Assembly: GCF_014217565.1 (NCBI RefSeq)
Contig: NZ_CP043661.1
Location: 5,332,001 to 5,396,000 of the forward strand
DNA: 64,000 nt
Source: Kribbella qitaiheensis
Lineage (GTDB): Bacteria; Actinomycetota; Actinomycetes; Propionibacteriales; Kribbellaceae
Direction: 5' to 3'
The stretch's first letter is position 1; each line of letters starts with the position of its first letter. The notes under the pieces are model-generated. The model ran no database searches, was not told where the DNA came from, and saw only the letters and a list, made by a program, of their open reading frames with translations. A program made the position numbers and the translations under genes. Below, piece after piece: positions 53,303 to 62,175 of this stretch.

Positions 53303-53331
53303 ATTAGAGCACCGGCGCGGGCGAATTCCAA
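53303..53331 (-). promoter_or_regulatory. Promoter of the RiPP-like operon
   Basis: On the minus strand TTGGAA (53331-53326), a 17-bp spacer and TCTAAT (53308-53303) form a good sigma-70-type promoter. Transcription would start near 53296, about 50 bases before the peptide ATG. Confidence 0.6.
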
Positions 53332-53630
53332 GACATAAAGGAATTGTTCTTCGGCGGCCTTTCAACGGGCTTTCTGAAACAAACGAGTAACTGCGCACAC
53401 GGGTGCCACCGGCACCGATCCGCCGCCTTGATCGCCTACCCTGTAAGCCAACCTAGGCTCCTCGGCATGGGTGATCACTACCCAGATTCCGCTTCCTTGG
53501 AAGGCGGTCAAATGTAAGTATCAAGCGCCATGATCATAGGTGCCAAGTAATTATCGTTCGAAAGATATATCCGCATTTACGCCCATCCGAACGTTTGTTT
53601 CAAGCACCGGCTCCATGGCAGGCTCGGGCG
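53332..53630. other. AT-richer intergenic region with distant inverted repeat
   Basis: No gene is visible. Base composition is lower in GC than in the surroundings. TGAAACAAACG (53375-53385) recurs as its exact complement at 53592-53602, about 206 bp away. These could be paired regulator sites or boundary repeats next to the SDR remnant. Confidence 0.45.
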
Positions 53631-53858
53631 ATGACGAACCGCTACAAGCCCGCCGAGACGGCCGCGGTCAGCGGGGCGGTGAAGCCGATCACGGCCGATA
53701 AGGTTGCCAAGGGCATCGTTCGTGCGATCGAGCGGGAGCGTTATGCCGACTACGCCGATCCAGGCATCGCAGTACTGGCTGCGCTGGCTCCACCCTTCGC
53801 CCCACTGGTCCGCCGCTACACAGACCGCCAGGTCCGCTCGGCTCGACGTCCCGGCTAG
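53631..53858 (+). pseudogene. C-terminal remnant of a short-chain dehydrogenase
   Basis: The frame reads YKPAETAAVSGAVKPITADKVAKGIVRAIERERYADYADPGIAVLAALAPPFAPLVRRYTDRQVR. This matches the last ~70 residues of SDRs of the type where VKPITPDKVA precedes a membrane-proximal helix. The Rossmann fold and active site are missing. It is probably a deletion remnant left beside the RiPP-like locus. Confidence 0.6.
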
Positions 53859-54031
53859 CCGTCGGTGAGGTCGTCGGACACCACGAACCTGATCCCCGAA
53901 TCGGCCACCGGCCTGGCAGGCGAGATCCGTGCCCAGAGTCTCGCGGTGTTCCCACCCTCGCCGTACAAGCCATCAAACACGTCGCCACCCAGTAGCCCGG
54001 CGAAACCGCAGGTGCGGGGGGAGAAGGACAT
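53855..54031 (-). CDS. Unidentified 58-aa frame
   Basis: A short minus-strand frame (ATG 54031) reads SFSPRTCGFAGLLGGDVFDGLYGEGG and ends VVSDDLTDG. It has no ribosome site and overlaps the GH5 terminator hairpin. It may be a gene fragment or chance. No family is recognised. Confidence 0.2.
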   Translation of the reverse strand: MSFSPRTCGFAGLLGGDVFDGLYGEGGNTARLWARISPARPVADSGIRFVVSDDLTDG

Positions 54032-54052
54032 GACAACCCCCGCCGCACCTGC
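54008..54052 (-). terminator. Terminator of the GH5 cellulase gene
   Basis: GCAGGTGCGG (from 54008) pairs with CCGCACCTGC (to 54052), extended by G/C-rich flanks. It lies ten bases past the GH5 stop. Confidence 0.7.
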
Positions 54053-54061
54053 GCTCGAGGG

Positions 54062-56056
54062 CTAGGTGGTGGTGCAGAGGTTGTTGTTCAGGGTGAAGGT
54101 GGCCGGAGCGGTGTTAGTGCCCGCGGAGGTGGCGTTGAAGCCGATCTCGATCGTGGCTGCTGGCGCCAGATCGCTGTTCCAGGACAAGGAGGTCGCGCTG
54201 ACGGTTGAGCCGGACTGGGTCCAGGTGGCGCTCCAGTTGTCCAAGAGGTGCTGACCGGCGGGGAAGGTGAATCGGAGCGTCCAGCCGGCGAGCACGGTCG
54301 TGCCGGTGTTAGTGATTCGGACGGTGCCGGTGAAGCCGCCGTTCCAGTCGTTCGTCCGGTACTGGATCGCGCAGGCGCCGGTCGCCTGGCCGGCTGCCGT
54401 AGTGGCGGTCACCGCAGCGGAACTCGCTGAGACGTTGCCCGCCACGTCACGCGCACGCACGGTGAACGAGTACGTGGCGGAAGGGGTCAGGCCCGTCGCG
54501 GTGTAGCTCGTAATGGCAGAGGTGCCGACGAGCGTCGTACCGCGGTAGACCTCGTAGCCGGCGATGCCGCTACCGCCGGTGTTGTCGGTCGACGCCGTCC
54601 AGCTGAGCGGGATCGATGTCGACGACGCGGTCCCGGCCCGCAGCGCCGTCGGCGTACTCGGTGCCGTCGTGTCGACCGGGCCCGAACCACCTGTTGCCTC
54701 CGACAACGAGATACCGGTGGTGCTGTCGGCGCCGCCGAGCCGGACCTGGTGGTCGAGGCTGACGAACTTGGAGCCCTGCGCCCACAACGCCGGCTTGAGC
54801 AGCGCGTACTTCGCCTCGTCCCAGGTCGCCCAGTCGTTGTTCAGCAGGCCGCCGGTGTCGCCGGAGTTCGGGTTCAGCACCCAGTAGGTGTGGTGCAGGT
54901 GCTGCTCTTTGATCAGGTCACGCAGCGCCGTCATCCACTTCTGGTTCCGGCCGCCGTCCAGGAAACCGCCCCATTCGCCGATCAGCAGCGGCGCGATGTT
55001 CTGCTTGTGGATGTAGAGCCAGTTCGGGTCCCACACGTCCCGCTCGAGCGTCGTGCGGTTCCAGTCGCCGGTGAACCAGGGCTGTTCGTAGACGAGCGGC
55101 CCGTAGTCGTGCGGCGAGTAGACCAGTTGGTGCTGGTACTGGCCGAGGTTGATCGGATGCTGAGCGACGCCGCGGAGCTGCCCACCCCACCAGTTGTTGT
55201 ACCAGTCGTCCTTGTTCTGCGAGGTCCAGGAGACGCCGTCCTTGGGGTAGATCTCGGTGCCCTCGACGAAGATCAGCAGGTTCGGGTTGATCGCGAGGAT
55301 CCGCTGCGCCGCGGTCTCGGCGAAGTACTTGAAGTTGGTCAGATCGGTGGAGTCGTCCCACTTGGCGAACGCGGCTTCGGAGAACTGCCCGTGCGGTTCG
55401 TTCTTCAGGTCGGCGCCGATGATCGTGTCGTTGGTCTTGTACCGCGTGGTGACCCACGACCAGGCTTGGTAGACGCTCTCGGTGGTGATCGATCCCTTGT
55501 ACCAGAGCGGGTACAAGTGACCGGAGTTGTCGGCCTCGGCGCTGTGCAGGTCGAGGAAGACCTTCAGGCCGTACTGCTCGCAGAGCGCGAGGAAGCGGTC
55601 GAACACCTGCAGGTTGTTCAGGCCGGCCAGGTCGGGATTGGCGGCGAGGTTGACGTTCGGCATGATCGTCTGGCCGTTCGACCATTCGAGCAGCAGTTGC
55701 GCCGAGATCGGGATGCGGACGACGTTGATGCCGCGGTCGGCCATCGACTTGGTGATCTGCTGCAGGTTGCCCGACCACAGACCGTGCAGGACCCGCTCGC
55801 TGGCGTTGAAGCCGAACCAGTTGGCGCCGGTCAGCCACACCTCCTTCCCGGCCCCGTCGACGATCTTGTTGCCCTGGGCATGTAACCAGTCCTGGGCCGG
55901 CGCAGCTTGAACAGTTGGAGCCTGGGCAGTCGTGGGTTCGGCGGCCGAGGCGGAGGGGTGCGGCGCCAGTGCGCCCGCGAGCAGCGCGGCGGCAGCGACG
56001 ACCGGCAGCACTGCGCGGTGGCGGCGGCCGGTCGATGACCAAGATGGGAAGAACAC
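54062..56056 (-). CDS. GH5 cellulase with Fn3 and CBM2
   Basis: A 664-aa secreted endoglucanase. After a Tat-like signal (GRRHRAVLPVVAAAALLAGALA), the GH5 barrel (residues ~55-430) starts KEVWLTGANWFGFNASE. It has the acid/base Glu in ADLKNEPHG and the nucleophile Glu in LLIGEWGGFL. A fibronectin-III module (APSTPTALRAGTASSTSIPLSW) and a C-terminal CBM2 (CAIQYRTNDWNGGFTGTVRITNTG) follow. It should cut internal beta-1,4 bonds of cellulose. GGAGG precedes GTG 56056. The gene is 32 bp downstream of the GH6 gene, in one operon. Confidence 0.93.
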   Translation of the reverse strand: MFFPSWSSTGRRHRAVLPVVAAAALLAGALAPHPSASAAEPTTAQAPTVQAAPAQDWLHAQGNKIVDGAGKEVWLTGANWFGFNASERVLHGLWSGNLQQITKSMADRGINVVRIPISAQLLLEWSNGQTIMPNVNLAANPDLAGLNNLQVFDRFLALCEQYGLKVFLDLHSAEADNSGHLYPLWYKGSITTESVYQAWSWVTTRYKTNDTIIGADLKNEPHGQFSEAAFAKWDDSTDLTNFKYFAETAAQRILAINPNLLIFVEGTEIYPKDGVSWTSQNKDDWYNNWWGGQLRGVAQHPINLGQYQHQLVYSPHDYGPLVYEQPWFTGDWNRTTLERDVWDPNWLYIHKQNIAPLLIGEWGGFLDGGRNQKWMTALRDLIKEQHLHHTYWVLNPNSGDTGGLLNNDWATWDEAKYALLKPALWAQGSKFVSLDHQVRLGGADSTTGISLSEATGGSGPVDTTAPSTPTALRAGTASSTSIPLSWTASTDNTGGSGIAGYEVYRGTTLVGTSAITSYTATGLTPSATYSFTVRARDVAGNVSASSAAVTATTAAGQATGACAIQYRTNDWNGGFTGTVRITNTGTTVLAGWTLRFTFPAGQHLLDNWSATWTQSGSTVSATSLSWNSDLAPAATIEIGFNATSAGTNTAPATFTLNNNLCTTT

Positions 56057-56088
56057 GGGAACCTCCTGGGACTAGGGGCGGTGGCCGG

Positions 56089-58098
56089 TCAGCCGATCGT
56101 GCAGGGCCGGCCGCTGACCGAGAACGCGGTCGGTGCGTTGTTGGTGCCTGTATGGGTGCCGTTGAAGCCGAGATCGACGCTCGCCCCGGGCGCGAGCGTC
56201 GCGTTCCAGGTACCAGGCGTGCCGGTGGCGGTCACCGTGCTGCCGGTCTGGCTCCACACCGCGTTCCAGCCCTGCTGGAGCGTCTGCCCGTTGGCGAAGG
56301 CGAACGTCAGCCGCCAGTCGGTCAGCGGAGTCGTAGCCGTGTTGGTCAGCTTGACCGTGGCCGTGAAGCCGGTGTTCCAGGTGTTCGTGGAGTAGGTCAC
56401 GTTGCAGGCACCCGGCGGCGGGGTGGTCGTGCCGGTTGTCGTCACCGCCAAAGCCGCGGAGGCTGCGGACACGTTGCCCGCCGCGTCCTTGGCCCGCACC
56501 GTGAACGAGTAGGCCGTACTGGCGGTGAGCCCGCTGACGGTGAAGCTCGCAGTACTGGAGGTTCCGGCGAGCGTCGTACCGCGGTAGATGTCGTAGCCGG
56601 TCACGGCGACGTTGTCCGTCGCCGCAGCCCACGTCAGTGCCACCGAGGTGTTGGTGACCGCTCCGGCCTGCAGTGCGGTCGGTACCGACGGCGCCGTCTG
56701 GTCGGTGGGAGGAGTGCCGCCACCGTTGATGACGGGGAACGCATTGCGGACCAGTTCCGCGAACTGCGACTCGAACCAGCGACCCGCGAGCGGAGCACCC
56801 GGCGAGGCGCCGGTCAGCCGGTTCCCCAGCTTGGGCGACACGAACGTCGGGTCGCACATCCGGTCGAACCGCTTGCCCTCGTCGTTCTGGATGTCGGTGG
56901 ACGCGCCGTCGGACTCACCCGGCGGCTTGATCCAGACGAAGGCGTCAAGGTGCGACGCCGCGGGCGCGGCCGGAGTCGCCTGCGGACGCTCGCCGATCCC
57001 GGCACCGAGTGGGTTGCACCAGGCGCCCCGGTGGTTTCGGCGATCGACCCTCGACTGGTCGACGTAGGTGTTGAGCTCCGTACTGGTCGAGGTTGCCGTC
57101 GGCCGTGCGGTGCCACCCCACCCGTTCCGCGAAGTGTCGATCAGCATGCCGGTGCCGGCCGGGAATCCCTCGGCGACGAGCAGGCTGTGCAGGTGCGCGG
57201 TCCAGTCGAGCTCGTCGAAATCGGAGTTCCACTCGTAGAACGCCGACGAGCGGATCGGCGTACCGTTCAGCGTCAGCGTCGGGTCCGGCAGGTACGGTTC
57301 CGCCAGCGGGGTGGTGTTCGCCGTGTTCGTGACGAACCCGTCGACCGAGGCCAGGCCGGCCTGGGTGGTCCGGGCCACGTCGGCGAACAGCTTGGCGGCC
57401 GGGGCGGCGTTGCTGTCCCAGCCGAGCCAGCCGGAGTGGGCGGCGTCGATGTAGTTGTAGACGTTCGGGATCGCGTGCAGCTTGTCGAGGGCGTACTTGA
57501 CGCCGTCGCGATAGAACGGCGCGGCCTGCTGGCACTCGGACTGCGAGCTGTTCGTGATCAGGTTCGGCAGCGAGTCTGGCTCGATCGTCGCCGCGATCCG
57601 CAGGCCCTGGTACTTCGGGTCGGCGAGGATGGCCGCGATCGGATCGATGTATTCGGACTTGTAGCGGGTCAGGCCGGCCGCGGTGGCCGGCAGTTCGCCG
57701 TTCGAGGCTAGTGCGTAGCAGTCCCGGCCGGGCAGGTCGTAGATCACCAGGTTCACGACCAGCGGCGTACCGGACTGCTTCTGGGTCAGGGCGTTGTCGA
57801 GGTGGAAACGCAGGCCGTTGCCGTCGGCGTTGCCGACGATGGCGCTGATCCGGTCCATCCAGACCGCGGTCGGCTGGGTCTTGACCGCCCGCATCTTCGC
57901 GGCCTGGGCCGGATCACCGGCGCGGGTGGCTGCGCCTTCGACCGCGGCGGCCCAGGTTGGATTCACGTACTGCGTGGCGCCGGCGTACGGGTTGTCGGCG
58001 TGTGGCTCCGCGGCGCTAGCCGTGGTCGTCAGGGTCAGCGGAAGGATGACGACGGCGGCGGATGTGGCGGCCACCAGCGGTAGGGGGATCTTGAACAC
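56089..58098 (-). CDS. GH6 cellobiohydrolase with Fn3 and CBM2
   Basis: A 669-aa secreted exoglucanase. The signal peptide is PLVAATSAAVVILPLTLTTTASA. The GH6 domain (to about residue 440) includes VIYDLPGRDCYALASNGE, RIAATIEPDSLPN, IDTSRNGWGG and DAFVWIKPPGESDG, which hold the catalytic Asp residues and substrate loops of bacterial Cel6B-type enzymes. Fn3 and CBM2 modules follow. It releases cellobiose from chain ends. GGAGG precedes GTG 58098. A LacI-type palindrome lies about 120 bp upstream. Confidence 0.93.
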   Translation of the reverse strand: MFKIPLPLVAATSAAVVILPLTLTTTASAAEPHADNPYAGATQYVNPTWAAAVEGAATRAGDPAQAAKMRAVKTQPTAVWMDRISAIVGNADGNGLRFHLDNALTQKQSGTPLVVNLVIYDLPGRDCYALASNGELPATAAGLTRYKSEYIDPIAAILADPKYQGLRIAATIEPDSLPNLITNSSQSECQQAAPFYRDGVKYALDKLHAIPNVYNYIDAAHSGWLGWDSNAAPAAKLFADVARTTQAGLASVDGFVTNTANTTPLAEPYLPDPTLTLNGTPIRSSAFYEWNSDFDELDWTAHLHSLLVAEGFPAGTGMLIDTSRNGWGGTARPTATSTSTELNTYVDQSRVDRRNHRGAWCNPLGAGIGERPQATPAAPAASHLDAFVWIKPPGESDGASTDIQNDEGKRFDRMCDPTFVSPKLGNRLTGASPGAPLAGRWFESQFAELVRNAFPVINGGGTPPTDQTAPSVPTALQAGAVTNTSVALTWAAATDNVAVTGYDIYRGTTLAGTSSTASFTVSGLTASTAYSFTVRAKDAAGNVSAASAALAVTTTGTTTPPPGACNVTYSTNTWNTGFTATVKLTNTATTPLTDWRLTFAFANGQTLQQGWNAVWSQTGSTVTATGTPGTWNATLAPGASVDLGFNGTHTGTNNAPTAFSVSGRPCTIG

Positions 58099-58220
58099 AC
58101 GTGCCTCCAGGTGTGGTCGGCGTGCCGGTCCCGCCAGGAGGTCCAGGCACGAGCCGCCTCGGACGATCCGCGGCGACTCCGGTGAACCTCACACGCGGCG
58201 ACACGGGCCCGGGATGGGGT

Positions 58221-58230
58221 TAAACGTTTA
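58221..58230. promoter_or_regulatory. LacI/CelR-type operator TAAACGTTTA
   Basis: A perfect 10-bp palindrome with a central CG, typical of LacI-family sites. It sits between the lacI stop and the GH6 start, so it would repress the cellulase operon. Confidence 0.6.
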
Positions 58231-58285
58231 GGACGACGGCGCGTTACCGCATCGTGACCACGGTTCGGCGTGCGCGGGGTCGTGG

Positions 58286-59332
58286 TCAGCGGGATCGGGG
58301 TGCGGTACTGCCGCGGACGGCGACGCCGCCGGCCAGTTCCACCCAGCTGTACTCCGGCTGCCCGTCGAGCACCGCCAGCACGGCCCGGCCCATCGCGGTT
58401 CCGAGCTCGCGCGACGGCAGCGGCAGTGCGGTGATCGACGGGGTGGCGAGCCTGCAGAGAGCGGAATCGCTACCCGCCACGATCGACAGATCCCACGGCA
58501 CCTGCAGGCCGAGCCGCCGCGCGACGTTGAGTGCGGCCACCGCCATCTGGTCGGAGTCGAGCACGATGACCGATGGCGGTATCGGCGCCGTCAGCAGCCG
58601 CCGGGTGGTCGCGGCCGCCTCCTCAGCGGTCGCGTTGGTGGCCTCGTGAATCAGCCTGCCACCGACCGCGTCGAGCACCCGGGTGAGCGCCTCCAACCGC
58701 AGCCGGGTGCGATGCAGGGCCCTCGAAGCAGTCACGGCAGCGACTTCACGATGACCGAGTTCCACCAGATACGTCCCGACCCGCGAGTACGCCTCGTCCT
58801 CGTTGAGCCAGACCGACGCCAGCCCTTGGCAGACGTCCGGGGAGGCCAGCACGGCGGCCGGCACGCGCATGCGTCGCAAGGCGTCCACTCGGGGATCCTG
58901 GGTCAGGACGTCGGTCACGATCATCACATCGAAGCGGCGCTCGGCCCACCACTTGCGGTACGTCGCGACTGCGGCCTCGGCGGAGTCCACGATCTGCAGC
59001 AGCAGGGCGAACCCGCGCTCGGCGACCACCTCCTGCACGGCGGAGGCGAAGTCGAGAAATGAGGTCGAGTGGGCCCCGGTTCCGGCCTCCCGGGTGAGCA
59101 CCAGACCGGCCGCGCGCGGACCGGTCCGCAGCGAACTGGCGGCCGCGTTCGGCCGCCAGCCGAACTCGTCGGCGATCCGCAGCACCCGCTCCCGGGTGGC
59201 CGCCGACACGCCGGGGCGCCCATTGAGCGCATACGAGACGACCGCGATCGACACCCCGGCGGCCCGGGCGACATCGCTGATCGTGGGGCGGCGCGCGGGC
59301 GATCCAGAGCTGCCGGCGGTAGGTGGGAACAC
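58286..59332 (-). CDS. LacI-family regulator of the cellulase operon
   Basis: A 348-aa repressor: helix-turn-helix PTISDVARAAGVSIAVVSYALNGRPGVSAATRERVL, then a sugar-binding domain with VIVLDSDQMAVAALNVA and LSIVAGSDSALC. It lies directly upstream of GH6-GH5 on the same strand and divergent from a sugar-sensor gene. Cellobiose or a related disaccharide is the expected inducer, by analogy with CelR/CebR. Confidence 0.88.
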   Translation of the reverse strand: MFPPTAGSSGSPARRPTISDVARAAGVSIAVVSYALNGRPGVSAATRERVLRIADEFGWRPNAAASSLRTGPRAAGLVLTREAGTGAHSTSFLDFASAVQEVVAERGFALLLQIVDSAEAAVATYRKWWAERRFDVMIVTDVLTQDPRVDALRRMRVPAAVLASPDVCQGLASVWLNEDEAYSRVGTYLVELGHREVAAVTASRALHRTRLRLEALTRVLDAVGGRLIHEATNATAEEAAATTRRLLTAPIPPSVIVLDSDQMAVAALNVARRLGLQVPWDLSIVAGSDSALCRLATPSITALPLPSRELGTAMGRAVLAVLDGQPEYSWVELAGGVAVRGSTAPRSR

Positions 59333-59402
59333 AATGACCTAGTGTGTCGGCCTGCTCACCGGAGCGCATCGGCTCGACCTGCCGACGTGACGAGGAGGGC
59401 GG

Positions 59403-62087
59403 ATGGATGGGATGCGGCGCGGTGCCATGGTCACGAGTGCACGAAGGACGATCGGGGTGCTCTCGCCGGTCGTCGGCGGGTTCTACTTCGGTGCGCTGAT
59501 CGCCGGGGTTTCGCGAGCGGCAAGACGGGACGGGCACAGCGTCGTCGCAGTACAGACTTATCCCGCCGGCCTGGACCGCGAGCGGTATCCGGACGAGCCG
59601 CTGCTCGAGGTACCGGTCGCGCTCGATGCCGTCGACGGCATCATCGTCATCGCCAAAGCAGTCCGGCACGACCGGCTCGCCTCCATGCAGGAGTGGGGCC
59701 GCCCGGTCGTGCTGATCAGCGAGGACCAGACCACGCTCCCCGCCCCGGTGGTGGTTCCGGACAACGCCGGGGGCGTGTCGGCCGCGCTGCAGCACCTGGT
59801 CGAGCACGGGCACACCCGGATCGGCTTCATCGGCAGCCCGTTGCAGCGCGACATCCGGGAGCGGTACGACGCCTATCGGACGGCGCTCGCCGAGCACGGG
59901 ATCAAGCCCGGTCCCGGATGGTTCTCCGAGACCGCCGACAACCACGAGCAGGGCGGGTCTCAAGCTGCGGCGCGGCTGCTGGCCGGCGGCATGCCCACCA
60001 CCGCGACGATCGCGGCGACCGACCGGAACGCGGTCGGCTTCATCCGGGCGCTCCAGGCGGCCGGACTCGTGCTGCCGCGGGATCAGGCCATCATCGGGTT
60101 CGACCGGACCGAGACCGGTGCCCGGTTGGTGCCACGACTGTCGACGGTGGACCCGCACAACGACCGGATCGGCGGACTCGCGGTGAAGTTGCTGCTCGCC
60201 CGCCTGCGCGGCGAGGAAGTGGCCGCCGGGGTGTACCGCGCGCCGTCGACGCTGGTGATCCGGGAATCCTGCGGATGCGGCGAGTCGACGGCCCAGCCCG
60301 ACACGGACACTGCCGATCCACTGTTCGAGCGGTACGGCTCCACACCGGCGCGAGCCTGTCTACGCCGGCTGTCCGACAGCGGCTTCGGCGGCCGGTCCGC
60401 AGCGCCCGGCAGTTCCGGAACAGGCGATGACGAGGCCCGGGCAGGTTGGCTGCGCGCCGTCGTCGACCCGATCACGACCGCCGCCGAGCGGGGCACCGTT
60501 CCGTCCGGCGTCTCGCTCGGCCGCCTCGCCGATCTGACCTCCGTACGGCGGCCGTACCCGGAGGCCCTCGAACAGTTCGTCGCCGCGGTCCGGGACCTGG
60601 AAACCGAACTGACGAGCACCTTGCCGCCCGGGTCCGACCAGGTGCCGACGCTGCGTCGGGTCACGACCGACATCCTGCTCGCGCTGACGAAGGGCTGCAC
60701 CCGGCCGATGCTCGCGCGCAGCGGATATCTGGAGCGGACGATCGCCGAGCAGTACGAGGTCGACCTGGACCTGCTGCGCGGAAGGGGTTCGAGCCCACGC
60801 GCCCTCACCTGGCTTCCGTCCGCCAGGCGCAGTGCCGCCTGCCTCGGGTTGTGGGCCGGCCATGAACGCTCCCCAGGTGATCGGGAGGTGGAGATCGTCG
60901 GCGTCAACGACACGACCGGGACGCTGTCCCGCCTGATCGGAACGCGCACCCCCGCCAGCCAGTTTCCGCCCGCGGCGCTGACCCGGGCCGGGGGCAGCGG
61001 CAGCAGTGGTCTCACCTTGGTGCTCCCGGTGACGTTCGGCGGAAGCGACTGGGGACTGCTGGCGATCGACGGCACCGTGGACATCCGGATGACCAGCGGC
61101 CGGGACAAGTACAACCACTGGGCCGCGCTGCTGGCGGTGGCGCTGGACCAGGAGCGGCTGATGTCGTCGTTGCGCGACCAGCGCCTGGCGCTGGAGGAGG
61201 CCGCGGCACGGGAACGAGCACTCGCCGACACCATCCGGGCCAGCGAAGAGCGGTACGCGCTCGCCTCGATGGCGGCTCAGGACGGCACCTGGGACTGGGA
61301 CGTCTCGGCCGGCACGGTCTACTACTCGCCGAGGTGGAAGCAGACGCTGGGCTACGGCGAGGAGCAGATTGGCTCGTCCCTCACCGAGTGGCTCGACCGC
61401 GTCCATCCGGACGACCGGAACGAACTGTCGGCCGCGATCGCCGCACAGCTCGGCGGCGCCCGTACTCCGCTGGAGCTCGAGCACCGGGTACGGACCTCGT
61501 CCGGCGACTACCGGTGGATGATGTGCCGAGCCGTGACCGTTCTGGATGACGCTGGTTGCCCGGCCCGCCTCGTCGGCGCCCTCGTCGACATGACCGAGCG
61601 GAAGGAACATGAACTCGCCCTGCGCCGCAACGCCTTGCGCGATCCGGAGACGGGCCTGGTCAACCGAATACTCTTCCTCGACCGGCTCGGCGCCGCCATC
61701 AAGCGGACCCGGCGCTCGAGCGACTACGACTGCGCGGTCGTCCTGCTGCGGGTCGTCGCGGCCCCGGACGATCTCCCGGTGCACGACGATCCGGTCGCCG
61801 CGGAGGTCGAAGTACGGCGGGAGGTCGTCGGGCGGCTGCGGCAGGTGTTGGCTGAAGGGGACTCCGCGGCGCGCCTACGGCAGGACGAATTCGCGGTCCT
61901 GCTGGACGACATCGGACCCGACGGGATCCGGATCGATGAGCTGGTCGCCTCGGTACAGCCCAACCCCAACGCCGGAATAGCAGTCGGGGTGCTGCCGACC
62001 ATCAAGCCCTTCCAGGACGCAGACGAAGCGCTACGCGGCGCCGACATCGCCCTACTCCGAGCCCAAACCCAGCCCCGCGCCCACTGA
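59403..62087 (+). CDS. LacI-type sensor domain fused to PAS and degenerate GGDEF
   Basis: An 894-aa cytoplasmic signalling protein. Residues ~15-290 form a LacI-like periplasmic-binding fold without DNA-binding helices (TIGVLSPVVGGFYFGALIAGVSRAA... TTATIAATDRNAVGFIRAL... QAIIGFDRTETGA). A ~300-residue middle region may hold a GAF-like fold. A PAS domain spans about 610-735 (YALASMAAQDGTWDWDVSAG). A GGDEF-like domain ends it, starting RDPETGLVNRILF, with RQDEF in place of GGDEF. The missing glycines argue against diguanylate cyclase activity. GAGGAGG precedes ATG 59403. Confidence 0.85.
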   Translation: MDGMRRGAMVTSARRTIGVLSPVVGGFYFGALIAGVSRAARRDGHSVVAVQTYPAGLDRERYPDEPLLEVPVALDAVDGIIVIAKAVRHDRLASMQEWGRPVVLISEDQTTLPAPVVVPDNAGGVSAALQHLVEHGHTRIGFIGSPLQRDIRERYDAYRTALAEHGIKPGPGWFSETADNHEQGGSQAAARLLAGGMPTTATIAATDRNAVGFIRALQAAGLVLPRDQAIIGFDRTETGARLVPRLSTVDPHNDRIGGLAVKLLLARLRGEEVAAGVYRAPSTLVIRESCGCGESTAQPDTDTADPLFERYGSTPARACLRRLSDSGFGGRSAAPGSSGTGDDEARAGWLRAVVDPITTAAERGTVPSGVSLGRLADLTSVRRPYPEALEQFVAAVRDLETELTSTLPPGSDQVPTLRRVTTDILLALTKGCTRPMLARSGYLERTIAEQYEVDLDLLRGRGSSPRALTWLPSARRSAACLGLWAGHERSPGDREVEIVGVNDTTGTLSRLIGTRTPASQFPPAALTRAGGSGSSGLTLVLPVTFGGSDWGLLAIDGTVDIRMTSGRDKYNHWAALLAVALDQERLMSSLRDQRLALEEAAARERALADTIRASEERYALASMAAQDGTWDWDVSAGTVYYSPRWKQTLGYGEEQIGSSLTEWLDRVHPDDRNELSAAIAAQLGGARTPLELEHRVRTSSGDYRWMMCRAVTVLDDAGCPARLVGALVDMTERKEHELALRRNALRDPETGLVNRILFLDRLGAAIKRTRRSSDYDCAVVLLRVVAAPDDLPVHDDPVAAEVEVRREVVGRLRQVLAEGDSAARLRQDEFAVLLDDIGPDGIRIDELVASVQPNPNAGIAVGVLPTIKPFQDADEALRGADIALLRAQTQPRAH

Positions 62088-62175
62088 CCAAGATCTTCAG
62101 GCTCGGCCGCGCCCGAGTGACGCGGGGGCGCGTGGGCCGCATCCTCTCGTCTCGCGACCAGCGTCAGGACAGCTT

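Noticed and set aside
53035..53398. N-terminal extension of the ThiF-like protein to 53398
   Set aside because: The added residues are Arg/Ser-rich, overlap the precursor gene and lack family similarity; ATG 53035 has a good ribosome site.
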